DNA of 64,000 nt from Bacillota bacterium. GTDB taxonomy: Bacteria > Bacillota > Negativicutes > Sporomusales > UBA7701. The stretch lies in NCBI GenBank assembly GCA_023415775.1, contig JAEZJM010000018.1, positions 1 to 64,000 of the forward strand, read 5' to 3'. Below are positions 49,696 through 58,467 of the stretch, piece by piece. The position numbers and the translations under genes were made by a program. Numbering within the stretch: position 1 is the stretch's first letter; each line of letters opens with the position of its first letter. A model generated the notes under the pieces. That model worked only from the letters and a program-made list of their open reading frames with translations, searched no databases and was not told where the DNA came from.

Positions 49696-50511
49696 CTAGA
49701 GGCAAATAACTGCGCCGTGGCGGCCGGTGATACCGCGCTCGGCCCTGTGCGAATAAAACAGCGTCGTATTTTCGGCGGTGCAGACGCCGCTGATGTCGAT
49801 GCGGGCGCGGGGGACGCCGATTTCTTCGAGCTGGTCGCGGTTTGCGTGCCAGAGGTCGAGGTGCCATTTGTCGCCGCTGGGGACGATGAGGTCGCGCCAG
49901 GTGCCTGCGAAGGCGGCCTGGAACTCTTCGACGACGGGGTCGTCGACTTCGTAGCAGCAAGGGCCGATGGAGGGGCCGATGCCGACGAAGCAGTCGGCCG
50001 GGTTGGTGCCGTAGTGTTCGCCCATGGCGAGGACGGTTTTGGCGGCAATCTTGGCGACGGTGCCTTTCCAGCCGGCGTGGCTGAGGCCGATGGCCCGCCG
50101 GACGGGGTCGAAGATGAGGACGGGGACGCAGTCGGCGTAGAAGAGGATGAGGGGTATGCCCCGCCGGTCGGTGATGAGGGCGTCGCTGGACGGGACGGCG
50201 GCGGCGTGGCTGCGCGCGCCCCGCCCGGCGTCTTCTTCCGTTACGTGGTGGATGTGGTCGCCATGGATCTGCTGGCAGGTGACGGCGCGGGCGTAGTCGA
50301 CGCCTACGGCCTGGCAGAAGAGGTCGCGGTTGAGGAGGACTTTGTCGGGGTCGTCGCCGCTTTTGAGGCCGAGGTTGAGGGTGGCGTAGGGCGGGACGCT
50401 GAGGCCGCCCAGCCGGGTGGAGACGCCGTGTCTGACCCCCTGGTGGGCGAGGTGGGTGAACAGGCCGTGCCAGACGCCGTTGGCGGCGCGTTTGATGACG
50501 AATTTGCTCAT
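49696..50511 (-). CDS. pgeF: Peptidoglycan editing factor PgeF (YfiH), 271 aa
   Basis: Polyphenol oxidase/laccase-fold protein that removes mis-incorporated L-Ser from peptidoglycan precursors. Metal-site blocks: TCQQIHGDHIHHV, ILFYADCVPVLIFDP, IGLSHAGWKGTVAKI and GIGPSIGPCCYEV. Near the end, TTLFYSHRAERGITGRHGAVI. GGAGGAGGT is 8 nt before ATG and lies in the end of the upstream radical SAM gene, which overlaps by 4 bp. Confidence 0.95.
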   Translation of the reverse strand: MSKFVIKRAANGVWHGLFTHLAHQGVRHGVSTRLGGLSVPPYATLNLGLKSGDDPDKVLLNRDLFCQAVGVDYARAVTCQQIHGDHIHHVTEEDAGRGARSHAAAVPSSDALITDRRGIPLILFYADCVPVLIFDPVRRAIGLSHAGWKGTVAKIAAKTVLAMGEHYGTNPADCFVGIGPSIGPCCYEVDDPVVEEFQAAFAGTWRDLIVPSGDKWHLDLWHANRDQLEEIGVPRARIDISGVCTAENTTLFYSHRAERGITGRHGAVICL

Positions 50512-52271
50512 GGGGTTTGACCTCCTCCCTCCCCCTGGCCGGGACGGCAGACGCCGCAGAGGGTGCAGCCTGGCCGGCAGGGAGGGGTGTATTTTTCGCC
50601 GCGGGCGCGTTCGAGTTCTTGCAGGAGGTAGCCGGGTTCTAGACCCATGTCGAGGTGCTGCCAGGGGAGGGGTTCGTCGGGGGGACGGTCGCGGTAGAGG
50701 TAGAAGGCTTCGTCGAGGCCGGCGGCGGCGAGGGCCCGTGACCAGTGTTTGGGGCCGCCGCGCCGGTGGGCGTCGAGGAGGACGGGGCCGAGGCGGCGGT
50801 CGCCGCGGGAGAGGATGCCCTGAAGGTATGCTTCTTTGGGGGGCTCGACGAGGATTTCGGTGTTTTTGTCGGCTTTGAGGGCGGCGCGGATGGCGGCCAG
50901 CCTGGCTTCGACGAGGGGCTGGGGGGCCATGGGCAGCCACTGGAAGGGGGTGAAGGGTTTGGGGATGAAGGGGTTGATGCTGAGGGTGAGGCGGCCATTG
51001 CTGCCGTGGGCGGCCATGTGGCCGCGGGTGGCGCGGGCGAGTTCGGCGATGGCGGCGATGTCGGCGTCGTCTTCGGTGGGGAGGCCGACCATGATGTAGA
51101 GGCGGATGTTGGGGATGCCGGCGGCGGCGGCGAGGGCTACGGCGCGCTCTAGGTCGGCGGCGTCGAGGCCTTTGTTGATGACGCGGCGGAGGCGTTCGCT
51201 GGCGGCTTCGGGGGCGAGGGTGATTGTTTTGTGGCCGCTGGCGGCTAAAGCCTGGGCGAGCGCGGGGGTGAGGGAGTCGGCCCGCAGCGAGGCGACGGAG
51301 AATTTGAGGCCGCGGGCGCGGATGAGGGCGACGAGGGCGTCGATGTCGGGGTGGTCGGAGACGGCGGCGCCGACGAGGCCGATTTTGTCGCGGTATTTTT
51401 GGGCGTGGCCGATGGCGGCCTCGAGGCTGGCGAGGGAGCGGGCGCGCGGCCGGCGGAAGCAGTAGCCGGCCATGCAGAAGCGGCAGTGGCGGCCGCAGCC
51501 GCGGGCGATTTCGATGAGGTACATGTCGCCGAATTCGGTGTCGGCGGTGACGACGGCGGTTTGGCCGGGGCGGGCGTCGAGGTCGTGGAGCCAGCGGCGG
51601 CTTATTGCCGCGGGGACGGCGGCGGCGGGCGTGAGGGCGGCGAGGGCGCCGTCGGGGCGGTATTCGTCATGGTAGAAGCAGGGGACGTAGACGCCGGGGA
51701 TGGCGGCGAACGAAAGCAGAGTGTCGCGGCGGGTCAGCCCCTCCTCCCTGCCCCGCTGCCAGGCGGCGAGGATTTCGCCGATTACTTCTTCGCCTTCGCC
51801 GATGACGAAGGCGTCGATGAAGGCGGCAAGGGGCTCGGGGTTGAAGGTGGCGCAGGGGCCGCCGGCGATGACGATGGGGTCATGCTCGCCGCGGTCGGCG
51901 GCGAGGAGGGGGATTTTGCCGAGTTCGAGCATGGCGAGGAGGTTGAAGTAGTCCATTTCGAAGGAGACGGCGAAGCCGATGAGGGAGAATTCGTAGAGGG
52001 GGCGCTGGGTCTCGATGGTCATGAGGGGGGTATTGGTGCGGAGGTGCTCGGCGAGTTCCTTTTTGCCGGGCAGGAAGACGCGTTCGCAGGCGGCGAGGCC
52101 GCTGGCGTTGATTTCGCGGTAGATGATGTGGAAGCCGAGGTTGGACATGCCGACATGGTAGGTGTTGGGGAAGGCAAGGGCGAAGCCGGGGCGGGAGCCG
52201 GGGGCGTGGATTACGGCGCCCTGTTCGGCGGCGAGTTGTTTTTTGAGTTTTTCTTTGAGGGGCCAGGACAT
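50508..52271 (-). CDS. B12-binding-domain-like radical SAM protein (TIGR03960 type), 587 aa
   Basis: N-terminal cobalamin-binding-like Rossmann domain (about 25-170: FALAFPNTYHVGMSNLGFHIIYREIN, PIVIAGGPCATFNPEPLA, DAFVIGEGEEVIGEI). Radical SAM core with CxxxCxxC at Cys259, Cys263, Cys266 (RGCGRHCRFCMAGY), EARRVINKG-like substrate loop and LYIMVGLPTEDDADI. The C-terminus has four Cys (CRPGCTLCGVC). Such proteins are common in Negativicutes near ribosome/RNase E genes; the reaction is unknown. Forms an operon with pgeF. Confidence 0.9.
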   Translation of the reverse strand: MSWPLKEKLKKQLAAEQGAVIHAPGSRPGFALAFPNTYHVGMSNLGFHIIYREINASGLAACERVFLPGKKELAEHLRTNTPLMTIETQRPLYEFSLIGFAVSFEMDYFNLLAMLELGKIPLLAADRGEHDPIVIAGGPCATFNPEPLAAFIDAFVIGEGEEVIGEILAAWQRGREEGLTRRDTLLSFAAIPGVYVPCFYHDEYRPDGALAALTPAAAVPAAISRRWLHDLDARPGQTAVVTADTEFGDMYLIEIARGCGRHCRFCMAGYCFRRPRARSLASLEAAIGHAQKYRDKIGLVGAAVSDHPDIDALVALIRARGLKFSVASLRADSLTPALAQALAASGHKTITLAPEAASERLRRVINKGLDAADLERAVALAAAAGIPNIRLYIMVGLPTEDDADIAAIAELARATRGHMAAHGSNGRLTLSINPFIPKPFTPFQWLPMAPQPLVEARLAAIRAALKADKNTEILVEPPKEAYLQGILSRGDRRLGPVLLDAHRRGGPKHWSRALAAAGLDEAFYLYRDRPPDEPLPWQHLDMGLEPGYLLQELERARGEKYTPPCRPGCTLCGVCRPGQGEGGGQTP

Positions 52272-52503
52272 GGTATCACTACTTCCGGTGCGTATTGTCG
52301 TAACACTATTTATACGTCGTTATAGTGTTTCCCTGCCGGGCGGGCGAACATGAGAGAATCTCTTGTTCTGCTGCGGACGGAGGACTGAGTGTTCGGTTTT
52401 GTTTTCCAGACAGGTCGAGACGATCCCTTCCAGGACATGCCAAGTATCGACCGCGCGATGACGGCGACGAATCCGGGCAAACTATCGTCAAGGAGGGATG
52501 CAA

Positions 52504-52923
52504 ATGTTGTGTTCCAGCCTGGACCGGTTTCGCGACGAGGGCCTGCTGCTGCTCAGGGTGGGTCTGGGGCTGATGTTCATGTATCACGGCTGGCCGAAGG
52601 TGACGGGCGGGGCGGCGGCCTGGACGAAGCTGGGGATGTCGATGAGCTTCGTGGGGGTCGGCTTCCTGCCGTCATTCTGGGGGTTCATGGCGGCGGCGTC
52701 GGAGTTCGGTGGCGGCCTGCTGCTGATCCTGGGCCTGTTTTTCCGCCCGGCGTGCCTGCTGCTGACGATTACGATGGCGGTGGCGGTGGCGATGAAGCTG
52801 GGCACCGGCGCCGGCCTGGGCGGCGCTTCGCAGGCGCTGGAGCTGGGCATCGTTTTCCTCAGCCTGATTTTTATCGGGCCGGGGCGGTATAGCTTCGAAG
52901 CGAGGATGTGCGGGCGGCGATGA
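52504..52923 (+). CDS. DoxX-family membrane protein, 139 aa
   Basis: Four helices; LLLLRVGLGLMFMYHGWPKVTGG and SFWGFMAAASEFGGGLLLILGLFFRPACLLLTITM are DoxX-like. ATG 52504 is 7 nt after GGAGG; ATG 52498 touches the ribosome site. Small respiratory or stress-linked membrane protein of uncertain role. Overlaps the permease gene by ATGA. An inverted repeat AACACTAT/ATAGTGTT (52302-52329) lies in the 230-bp upstream gap. Confidence 0.88.
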   Translation: MLCSSLDRFRDEGLLLLRVGLGLMFMYHGWPKVTGGAAAWTKLGMSMSFVGVGFLPSFWGFMAAASEFGGGLLLILGLFFRPACLLLTITMAVAVAMKLGTGAGLGGASQALELGIVFLSLIFIGPGRYSFEARMCGRR

Positions 52924-54383
52924 TGCGGCAAGAAGGCGGTTTGACGGCTTGGCAGCTGACGATGCTGGCGCTGGGTACGGTTGTCGGGGGGTCGTTTTTT
53001 CTCGGGTCGGCGGTAGCGATCCGCAGCGCGGGGCCGGCGGTGATCGTGGCTTTTTTGGCGGGCGGGGCGCTGGTGTATATAATTTTGTTCGCGCTGTCGG
53101 AGATGACGGTGGCGGACGCGGCCCCCGGGTCATTCCGCACGTTCGCGGAGCGGGCGTTTGGGCCGGGGGCGGGGTTCACGGTGGGCTGGGTGTACTGGAC
53201 GGGCCTGGTGCTGGCGATGTCGAGCGAGGCGACGGCGGTGTCGATCTTCGTGCGGAACTGGCTGCCGGCCTTGTCGATCCCGCTGATGGGGGCGGCGATT
53301 ATCGTGGCGGTGACGGTGCTTAATCTTTTCGGGGCGGACAGGCTCAGCCGCCTGGAGAGCGGCCTGGCGGCGGTGAAGCTGGCGGCGATCGTGGGGTTCA
53401 TCGCGCTGGGGGCGGCGCTGATCGCGGGGCTGGTGCCGGGGGTGCCGGCGGCGGGCGCGGGGGCGCTGACGGCGGAGCCGCTGCTGCCGGGAGGTGTGGG
53501 CGGCCTGGCGGGCAGTATGCTGATCGTGATATTTTCGTACGCCGGGTTCGAGGTTATCGGGCTGGCGGCGTCGGAGGCCCGCGATCCGCACCGCACGGTG
53601 CCGCGGGCGATCGGCATGACGGTGGCGGGCCTGGTGGGGCTATATGTGTTGGCGATGGCGGCGCTGCTGCCGCTGGTGCCGGCGGGAGCGCTGACGACGG
53701 AGGTGAGCCCGCTGGTGGCGGCACTGGCGGCGTGGCGCCTGGCGTGGGCGGGTAATGCGATGAATATGGTGCTGGTGTCGGCGATTCTGTCGACGATGCT
53801 GGCGGCGATGTTCGGCCTGGGACGGATGATGCGCTCGCTGGCCGAGGAGGGGCATGCGCCGGCGTGGCTTAAGGATAAAGGCGATATCCCCTACCGCGGG
53901 ATTTTGTTTTCGGGGGCGGGGATGCTGGCCGGATTGGCGCTGGGACTGGTGCTGCCGGCGCAGGTTTACCTTTTCCTGGTGAGCGCCGGCGGTTTTTCGC
54001 TGCTGCTGGCGTATGCGGTGATTCTGGCTACCCATTATAAGTTCCGCAAGCTGCACGGCTGCCCGCCGAAGGGCAACTGCCAACTGCCGGGTTACCCGTA
54101 TACGTCGTGGCTGGGGCTGGGCGCGTGTGTGGCGATTATCGCGAGTATGCCGCTCATCCCCGGCCAGGGCGCGGGGTTGGCGGCGGGGCTGGGCCTTTTG
54201 GCCGTGTTCGCGGCGGCGTATCAGGTAAAGAAACGAGCGGGGGCGCGGGCGGCGCGGCCGGCGACTGATCGCCGGGATTTGCTGCTTCGGCTGCAGCTCG
54301 AGCTGGCGGAGGATTTCGCCCTGGGCGAGCGCCAAGTGGGACGCGAAACCTGCGGGGAAAAGGAAAAAGGCCCTAGCGAGTAG
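52920..54383 (+). CDS. APC-family amino-acid permease, 487 aa
   Basis: Twelve-helix LeuT-fold carrier. Helix 1 GGLTAWQLTMLALGTVVGGSFFLGSAVAI has the unwound GxxxGxxxF substrate motif; IVIFSYAGFEVIGLAASEARDPHRTVPRAI is helix 6 with the conserved E-rich loop. The last 60 residues are a basic/acidic cytoplasmic tail. Substrate unknown. ATG 52920 overlaps the doxX stop. Its own stop is inside the terminator hairpin. Confidence 0.92.
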   Translation: MMRQEGGLTAWQLTMLALGTVVGGSFFLGSAVAIRSAGPAVIVAFLAGGALVYIILFALSEMTVADAAPGSFRTFAERAFGPGAGFTVGWVYWTGLVLAMSSEATAVSIFVRNWLPALSIPLMGAAIIVAVTVLNLFGADRLSRLESGLAAVKLAAIVGFIALGAALIAGLVPGVPAAGAGALTAEPLLPGGVGGLAGSMLIVIFSYAGFEVIGLAASEARDPHRTVPRAIGMTVAGLVGLYVLAMAALLPLVPAGALTTEVSPLVAALAAWRLAWAGNAMNMVLVSAILSTMLAAMFGLGRMMRSLAEEGHAPAWLKDKGDIPYRGILFSGAGMLAGLALGLVLPAQVYLFLVSAGGFSLLLAYAVILATHYKFRKLHGCPPKGNCQLPGYPYTSWLGLGACVAIIASMPLIPGQGAGLAAGLGLLAVFAAAYQVKKRAGARAARPATDRRDLLLRLQLELAEDFALGERQVGRETCGEKEKGPSE

Positions 54384-54392
54384 GGCCTTTTT
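54364..54392 (+). terminator. Rho-independent terminator overlapping the stop codon
   Basis: AAAAAGGCCCTA/TAGGGCCTTTTT with a 5-nt loop and T6; the permease TAG (54381-54383) starts the right arm. Confidence 0.92.
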
Positions 54393-54421
54393 TGATGTTT
54401 GAAATAAGCAGAAGCATGAGG

Positions 54422-54538
54422 CCGTTCAGAAGCCCCCAGATGCTAGGCGGCTCCGCCTGGCGTGCAGCGACGCGTACTCGGAACGTACGCTAGCAAACTC
54501 CAGGCGGAACAACAACGCAGATGGGGGCTTATCAACGG
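54422..54538 (+). repeat. Family A palindromic repeat, copy A4
   Basis: 117 bp. CCGTT/AACGG, AAGCCCCCA/TGGGGGCTT, a private pair TCCGCCTGG/CCAGGCGGA replacing the usual AGAGCGC/GCGCTCT, and centre GCGTAC/GTACGC. Confidence 0.92.
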
Positions 54539-54561
54539 CCGGGGATACGATAAGCCGGAGA

Positions 54562-54678
54562 CCGTTCAGAAGCCCTTAGATGCCAGGCGCACCGGAAGAG
54601 CGCGCCGCGCCGCGTACTCGGAATGTACGCAAGCAAGCGCTCTGAGGAGCAACGCAGCAGATGAGGGCTTATCAACGG
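54562..54678 (+). repeat. Family A palindromic repeat, copy A5
   Basis: 117 bp, 23 bp after A4 in tandem. CCGTT/AACGG, AAGCCCTTA/TGAGGGCTT, AGAGCGC/GCGCTCT, GCGTAC/GTACGC. Ends 8 bp before the glutamate dehydrogenase stop. Confidence 0.92.
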
Positions 54679-54685
54679 TCGGGTA

Positions 54686-55945
54686 TCACGGGAAGACGCC
54701 GCGGAGTTTTTTGGCTTTAACCACCCTCTCCAGCGCCACCATGTAGGCGGCCATGCGGAGGGGGACGCCGGAGGCTTCGTGGACGCGCCAGACTTCGTCG
54801 AAGGATCTTTTCATGACTTTTTCGAGGTTGTTGTTGATGTATTCTTCGTCCCACATGAAGGATTCCTGGTTCTGGACCCATTCGAAGTAGGAGACGATGA
54901 CGCCGCCGGCGTTGGCGAGGATGTCGGGGATGACGACGACGCCTTTGGTTTTGAGGATTTCGTCCGCTTCTTTGGTGGTGGGGCCGTTGGCGCCTTCGAC
55001 GATGATGCGGGCACGGACGGCGGCGGCGTTGTCTTTGTTGATCTGGTTTTCTAGCGCCGCGGGGAAGAGGATGTCAACATCGAGGGCGAGAAGCTCGGCA
55101 TTTGTTATGACTTTGAGGCCGGGTTCGCTGTAGCCGGCGATGGAGCGGTTGTTCTTTTCGGCGTAGGCAATGGCGGCGCGGATGTCGATGCCGCCTTCTT
55201 TGTAGAGGGAGGTGTGGGCGTCGCCGATGGCGGCGATGGTGAAGCCTTTTTCCTGCATGAGGAGGGCGCCGGTGCTGCCGACGTTGCCGAAGCCCTGGAC
55301 GGCGACGGTCATGCCCTGGGGGCTGCGGGCGAGCTTTTCGAGGAGGTTGAGGAGGGAGAACATGACGCCGCGGCCGGTGGCTTCTTTCCTGCCGAGCGAG
55401 CCGCCGATCTCGAGGGGTTTGCCGGTGACGACGGCCGGCACGGCGTAGCCTTTGAACATGCTGAAGGTGTCCATTATCCAGGCCATGACGTTGGCGTCGG
55501 TGTTGACGTCAGGCGCGGGGACGTCCTTTTCGGGGCCGATGATGGGCAGGATCATGGCGGTGTAGCGGCGGGTGAGCCTGCGCAGTTCGTTCTGGGAGAG
55601 TTTGGCGGGGTCGACGCGGACGCCGCCTTTGGCGCCGCCGTAGGGGATGTTGACGACCGCGCATTTCCAGGTCATCCAGGCGGCGAGGGCTTTGACTTCG
55701 TCGAGGTCGGACGAGGGGTGGAAGCGTATCCCCCCCTTGCAGGGGCCGCGGGTGCTGCTGTGCTGGACGCGGTAGCCTTCGAATACCTCGGTGTGGCCGT
55801 CGTCCATGACGACCGGCACGGAGACGATGAGTTCGCGCTCGGGGGTGCGCAGGGTGATGTAGTCGTTTTTGGTTAGACCGAGCTTTTGGGCGGCTTCGTC
55901 CAAAACGTCGAGCATGTTTTGGTAGGGGTTGTAGGTTCCGGACAT
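54686..55945 (-). CDS. gdhA: Glu/Leu/Phe/Val dehydrogenase, probably glutamate dehydrogenase, 419 aa
   Basis: Interconverts glutamate and 2-oxoglutarate plus ammonia. Substrate domain with VQHSSTRGPCKGGIRFHPSSDLDEVKALAAWMTWKCAVVNIPYGGAKGGVRVDP (catalytic Lys in KCAVV and PCKGG), and the ELRRLTRRYT block; the dinucleotide site is VQGFGNVGSTGALLM. The length and DVPAPDVNTDANVMAWIMD fit the NAD-type bacterial enzyme. AGGAGG is 7 nt before ATG. Likely central in amino-acid fermentation. A palindrome 90-115 bp upstream may be an operator. Confidence 0.95.
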   Translation of the reverse strand: MSGTYNPYQNMLDVLDEAAQKLGLTKNDYITLRTPERELIVSVPVVMDDGHTEVFEGYRVQHSSTRGPCKGGIRFHPSSDLDEVKALAAWMTWKCAVVNIPYGGAKGGVRVDPAKLSQNELRRLTRRYTAMILPIIGPEKDVPAPDVNTDANVMAWIMDTFSMFKGYAVPAVVTGKPLEIGGSLGRKEATGRGVMFSLLNLLEKLARSPQGMTVAVQGFGNVGSTGALLMQEKGFTIAAIGDAHTSLYKEGGIDIRAAIAYAEKNNRSIAGYSEPGLKVITNAELLALDVDILFPAALENQINKDNAAAVRARIIVEGANGPTTKEADEILKTKGVVVIPDILANAGGVIVSYFEWVQNQESFMWDEEYINNNLEKVMKRSFDEVWRVHEASGVPLRMAAYMVALERVVKAKKLRGVFP

Positions 55946-56031
55946 AATTTTGCCTCCTATCGATTTATTACGTTTTTGAGTATTACGCTCTAATTATTTC
56001 CATGCGAGGGTTTTTCATCATCAGCAGCTTC

Positions 56032-56060
56032 GGGATATTGTATACATTATACATTATCCC
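56032..56060. promoter_or_regulatory. Nested palindrome upstream of gdhA
   Basis: GGGATA (56032-56037) and TATCCC (56055-56060) enclose TGTATA (56039-56044) and TATACA (56048-56053). The whole 29-bp dyad has one mismatched pair. It is 87-115 bp upstream of the gdhA start and contains TATAAT on the minus strand. Confidence 0.6.
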
Positions 56061-56141
56061 AATTCTTTGTGCTTTGTGGGAATTCCTGCCGGGTTTCGTG
56101 TTTTTTTGTGTAGGTTTGCGAGGGCGCGGCGGGCATGAAAA

Positions 56142-56168
56142 AACCCGTGCGCAATAACGGCACGGGTT
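56142..56168 (-). terminator. Rho-independent terminator of the LysE-type gene
   Basis: AACCCGTGC/GCACGGGTT with a 9-nt loop and T6 on the minus strand. Confidence 0.88.
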
Positions 56169-56172
56169 ACGG

Positions 56173-56808
56173 TCATACGGCGGTGTCGGCGGCGGTGATG
56201 AGTTTGACGCCCAGGAGGCCCATGACGGCACCGGCGGTGCGGTCGATGGCGGCTTTGGCGCGGGTGTAGACGGCCCGCGGGCCGTCCGCGGACAGGACGA
56301 GGGCGACGATGCTGTACCAACTTATTTCGATGAGGAAGACGGCGAGCGCGAGGAGGAGGATGAAGAGGAAGCTGGGGCTCTGGGGCAGCAGGGCGGTGAA
56401 GATGCTGCCGTAGAAGACGGCGGTCTTGGGGTTGCCGAGCTGGATGGCGGCAGCCATGGCGAAGGCCCGTCGCCAGTTCTTCTGCCCGGCGGCGTCGGCC
56501 GGCAGGACGGCGAGGGGTTTTTCGGCGCCGCGCCACATCTGGACGGCGATGTAGACGAGGTAGGCGCCGCCGCCGAGCTTGACGAGGCTGTAGAGCCAGG
56601 GGAAGCTGGCGAAGACGGCTTTGAGGCCGAGGAGGGCGAGGACGGCGTAGATAAGGCCGCTGACGCCCATCCCCGCGGCGGCGGCGAGACCGCTGCGGCG
56701 GGAAGCGGCCATGGAGGTGCGGGCGACGAACAGGAAGCTGGGGCCGGGGCTCATGGCGCCGATGGTGACGGCGATGAGGATGCCGGCGAATGCGAGCAGT
56801 GTTTCCAT
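56173..56808 (-). CDS. LysE-family exporter, 211 aa
   Basis: Second LysE/RhtB protein of the window. VTIGAMSPGPSFLFVARTSMAASRRSGLAAAAGMGVSGLIYA and FAMAAAIQLGNPKTAVFYGSIFTALLPQSPSFLF are diagnostic. ATG 56808 follows AAGGTG by 6 nt; GTG 56817 is the alternative. Exports an amino acid or homoserine-like compound. Confidence 0.92.
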   Translation of the reverse strand: METLLAFAGILIAVTIGAMSPGPSFLFVARTSMAASRRSGLAAAAGMGVSGLIYAVLALLGLKAVFASFPWLYSLVKLGGGAYLVYIAVQMWRGAEKPLAVLPADAAGQKNWRRAFAMAAAIQLGNPKTAVFYGSIFTALLPQSPSFLFILLLALAVFLIEISWYSIVALVLSADGPRAVYTRAKAAIDRTAGAVMGLLGVKLITAADTAV

Positions 56809-56869
56809 GGAGTTCACCTTCCCGGGTATTTTGCTGTATGGTTTCAGTATAGTGCGTCTGCGGGGTTTG

Positions 56870-56974
56870 TCAACCGCCGGAAATGGGCATGTTGCTGGTG
56901 TGCAGGGCGGTGTCGAGGAAGCCGAGGCAGGCGAAGGCGAAGCCGTCGTGGAGGTAGAGACAGGACGATTTCAC
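56870..56974 (-). CDS. Candidate small protein, 34 aa
   Basis: A short frame with a perfect ribosome site AGGAGG 7 nt before GTG. Product starts MKSSCLYLHDGFAFACLGF and continues DTALHTSNMPISGG, with two Cys. No family recognised. The gap 56809-57200 otherwise holds little: on the plus strand ACCAC/GTGGT with T6 (57102-57122) looks like a terminator without an obvious gene before it, preceded by a doubled ATTGTAATT. Confidence 0.45.
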   Translation of the reverse strand: MKSSCLYLHDGFAFACLGFLDTALHTSNMPISGG

Positions 56975-57101
56975 GGCCGTTCCTCCTGGCGATCATTATA
57001 GGAAGAAGCTTCGCTTTTGCGGCATTATTTCCCTGCCGGAGTGTGGCGATTCGGGGAGGCGTCTTTGTGTTATTACTTTTATTATTGTAATTATTGTAAT
57101 T

Positions 57102-57122
57102 ACCACGCGCGGGTGGTTTTTT
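57102..57122 (+). terminator. Short plus-strand terminator without an upstream gene
   Basis: ACCAC/GTGGT around a 6-nt loop and T7. No plus-strand gene precedes it, so it ends either a small RNA or a leader of the gene at 57201. Confidence 0.5.
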
Positions 57123-57200
57123 GTCTTCGGAGGCTCAGATGGCAGGATTTAGCGCCTGCGGGCAGAAGTACCATTAAATAGCTTGCACGGAGGGGATAGG

Positions 57201-57965
57201 ATGTTCAGGTTGAAGGTTGCGATGCTGGCGGTTGCTGTGGCGCTGTTTTTCCTGTGCGTGCGGGTTGAGGCGGCCACGGCGACCCTGCCCGAGGATGCCG
57301 AGCTGCACCCGGTGAACTGGGCGACAGGTACGGTGAAGTTCAAGAAGGATACCCAGGCGGTGACGAACGAGTACGGCGAGGTGGTCAGCGGGGTGCTGGC
57401 GAAGGATACGCGCCTCCGTCCGGCAGGCTGGCAGCGGGTGATGTTCGATTATACGATGGAAAACGGCTACACCAGCGTGGCGTCGTCGTCGTCGAGCGGC
57501 GGGTATAGCTACGGCGGCGGCTCGTACAGCTACGCGGTGCCGGGGGAAAAGTTCCTGCACTTCAAGGGCGGGCAGGCGGTGACCTTCAACGCTCAGGGCG
57601 AGGTTGTCGCCGGTACGCTGGACCAGCCGGCACACATCAGGCTGGTGGACGACAAACAGGGCTTTGTGAGCTACAGGGAAGATACTGCGCTGTCCTTCCA
57701 CGCCAACGGCGTTGTGGCTGCGGGGACGCTTAACTTCGACACGTGGCTGAGGCCGACGGGCTGGCAGGAGATATTGGCGGCCAATGGCGGCGCGGGGTTT
57801 TTGAAGTTCAAGAAGGGGACGGTTATCAGCTTTACGGAGAGCGGGCTTGTGACGGCCGGGACGCTGGCGGCGGAGGCCAAGCTGAGGGCTGAGGGCCAGT
57901 ATGTGAAGATTTACCCCGCCGGGACGGCGGTGAAGTTCTCCGCGAAGGGCGAGCTGGCGCCGTGA
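57201..57965 (+). CDS. Secreted repeat protein, 254 aa
   Basis: GGAGGGG 8 nt before ATG; signal peptide 1-25 (ending VEAAT). The mature protein has about six degenerate 35-residue units with the pattern LRPAGWQ...FKKGTVISFTESGLVTAGTL, close to the beta-hairpin 'toxin/MORN-like' antenna repeats. A Ser/Gly/Tyr-rich insert (about 95-115, SSSSSGGYSYGGGSYSY) interrupts them. Probably surface or envelope exposed. Confidence 0.78.
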   Translation: MFRLKVAMLAVAVALFFLCVRVEAATATLPEDAELHPVNWATGTVKFKKDTQAVTNEYGEVVSGVLAKDTRLRPAGWQRVMFDYTMENGYTSVASSSSSGGYSYGGGSYSYAVPGEKFLHFKGGQAVTFNAQGEVVAGTLDQPAHIRLVDDKQGFVSYREDTALSFHANGVVAAGTLNFDTWLRPTGWQEILAANGGAGFLKFKKGTVISFTESGLVTAGTLAAEAKLRAEGQYVKIYPAGTAVKFSAKGELAP

Positions 57966-57976
57966 GGTGATTTGTT

Positions 57977-58387
57977 GTGTTCGCAGGCGGAAAGACTTTG
58001 TACTCAGCCGGGCTGGCCGCCTGGCTGGCGATGGTGGCGGGGGCGGTAGCGAACGGGGCGCTGCGCGAATATGTGCTGGCGCCGCAGCTCGGGGCGGCTG
58101 CCCTGCCCATGAGCGGCGTTACCGGGTCGGCGATCTTCACGCTGATAACGTTTGTGCTGCTTAAGCGCCTAGGCAGCACCCACACCGGCCGCGAGCTGCT
58201 GCTGGTGGGGCTTATGTGGCTGGCGCTGACTGTGGCGTTTGAGTTCGGCTTCGGGCACCTCGCCATGGGGAAGAGCTGGGGCGAGCTGCTGGCGGCTTAC
58301 GACCTGCGGACAGGCAACCTGTGGAGCGCGGTGCTTGTGTATATAACCTTTTTGCCGCTTCTGGTATCGCGGTGGCTTAAAAGGTGA
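57977..58387 (+). CDS. Four-helix membrane protein, 136 aa
   Basis: GTG start with GAGGTGA 6 nt upstream. Hydrophobic segments at about 8-27, 47-62, 74-92, 118-132. Motifs GALREYVLAP and FEFGFGHLAMGKSW with Glu and His in or near helices recur in a family of small Gram-negative membrane proteins of unknown function. Follows the secreted repeat gene by 11 bp, likely same transcript. Confidence 0.75.
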   Translation: MFAGGKTLYSAGLAAWLAMVAGAVANGALREYVLAPQLGAAALPMSGVTGSAIFTLITFVLLKRLGSTHTGRELLLVGLMWLALTVAFEFGFGHLAMGKSWGELLAAYDLRTGNLWSAVLVYITFLPLLVSRWLKR

Positions 58388-58404
58388 GCGATGGAGGGAT
58401 ATTG

Positions 58405-58458
58405 ATGAACAAGGTCAATCTGGCGGCGAAGACCAAGACGGCGCTGGGGCGGATTTAG
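58405..58458 (+). CDS. Micro-ORF, 17 aa
   Basis: GGAGGG is 6 nt before ATG; product MNKVNLAAKTKTALGRI. Its TAG lies in the ribosome site of the next gene, so it could couple translation, or it is the remnant of a longer gene (cupins often start MNKVNLAEK). Confidence 0.35.
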   Translation: MNKVNLAAKTKTALGRI

Positions 58459-58467
58459 GAGGCGACG

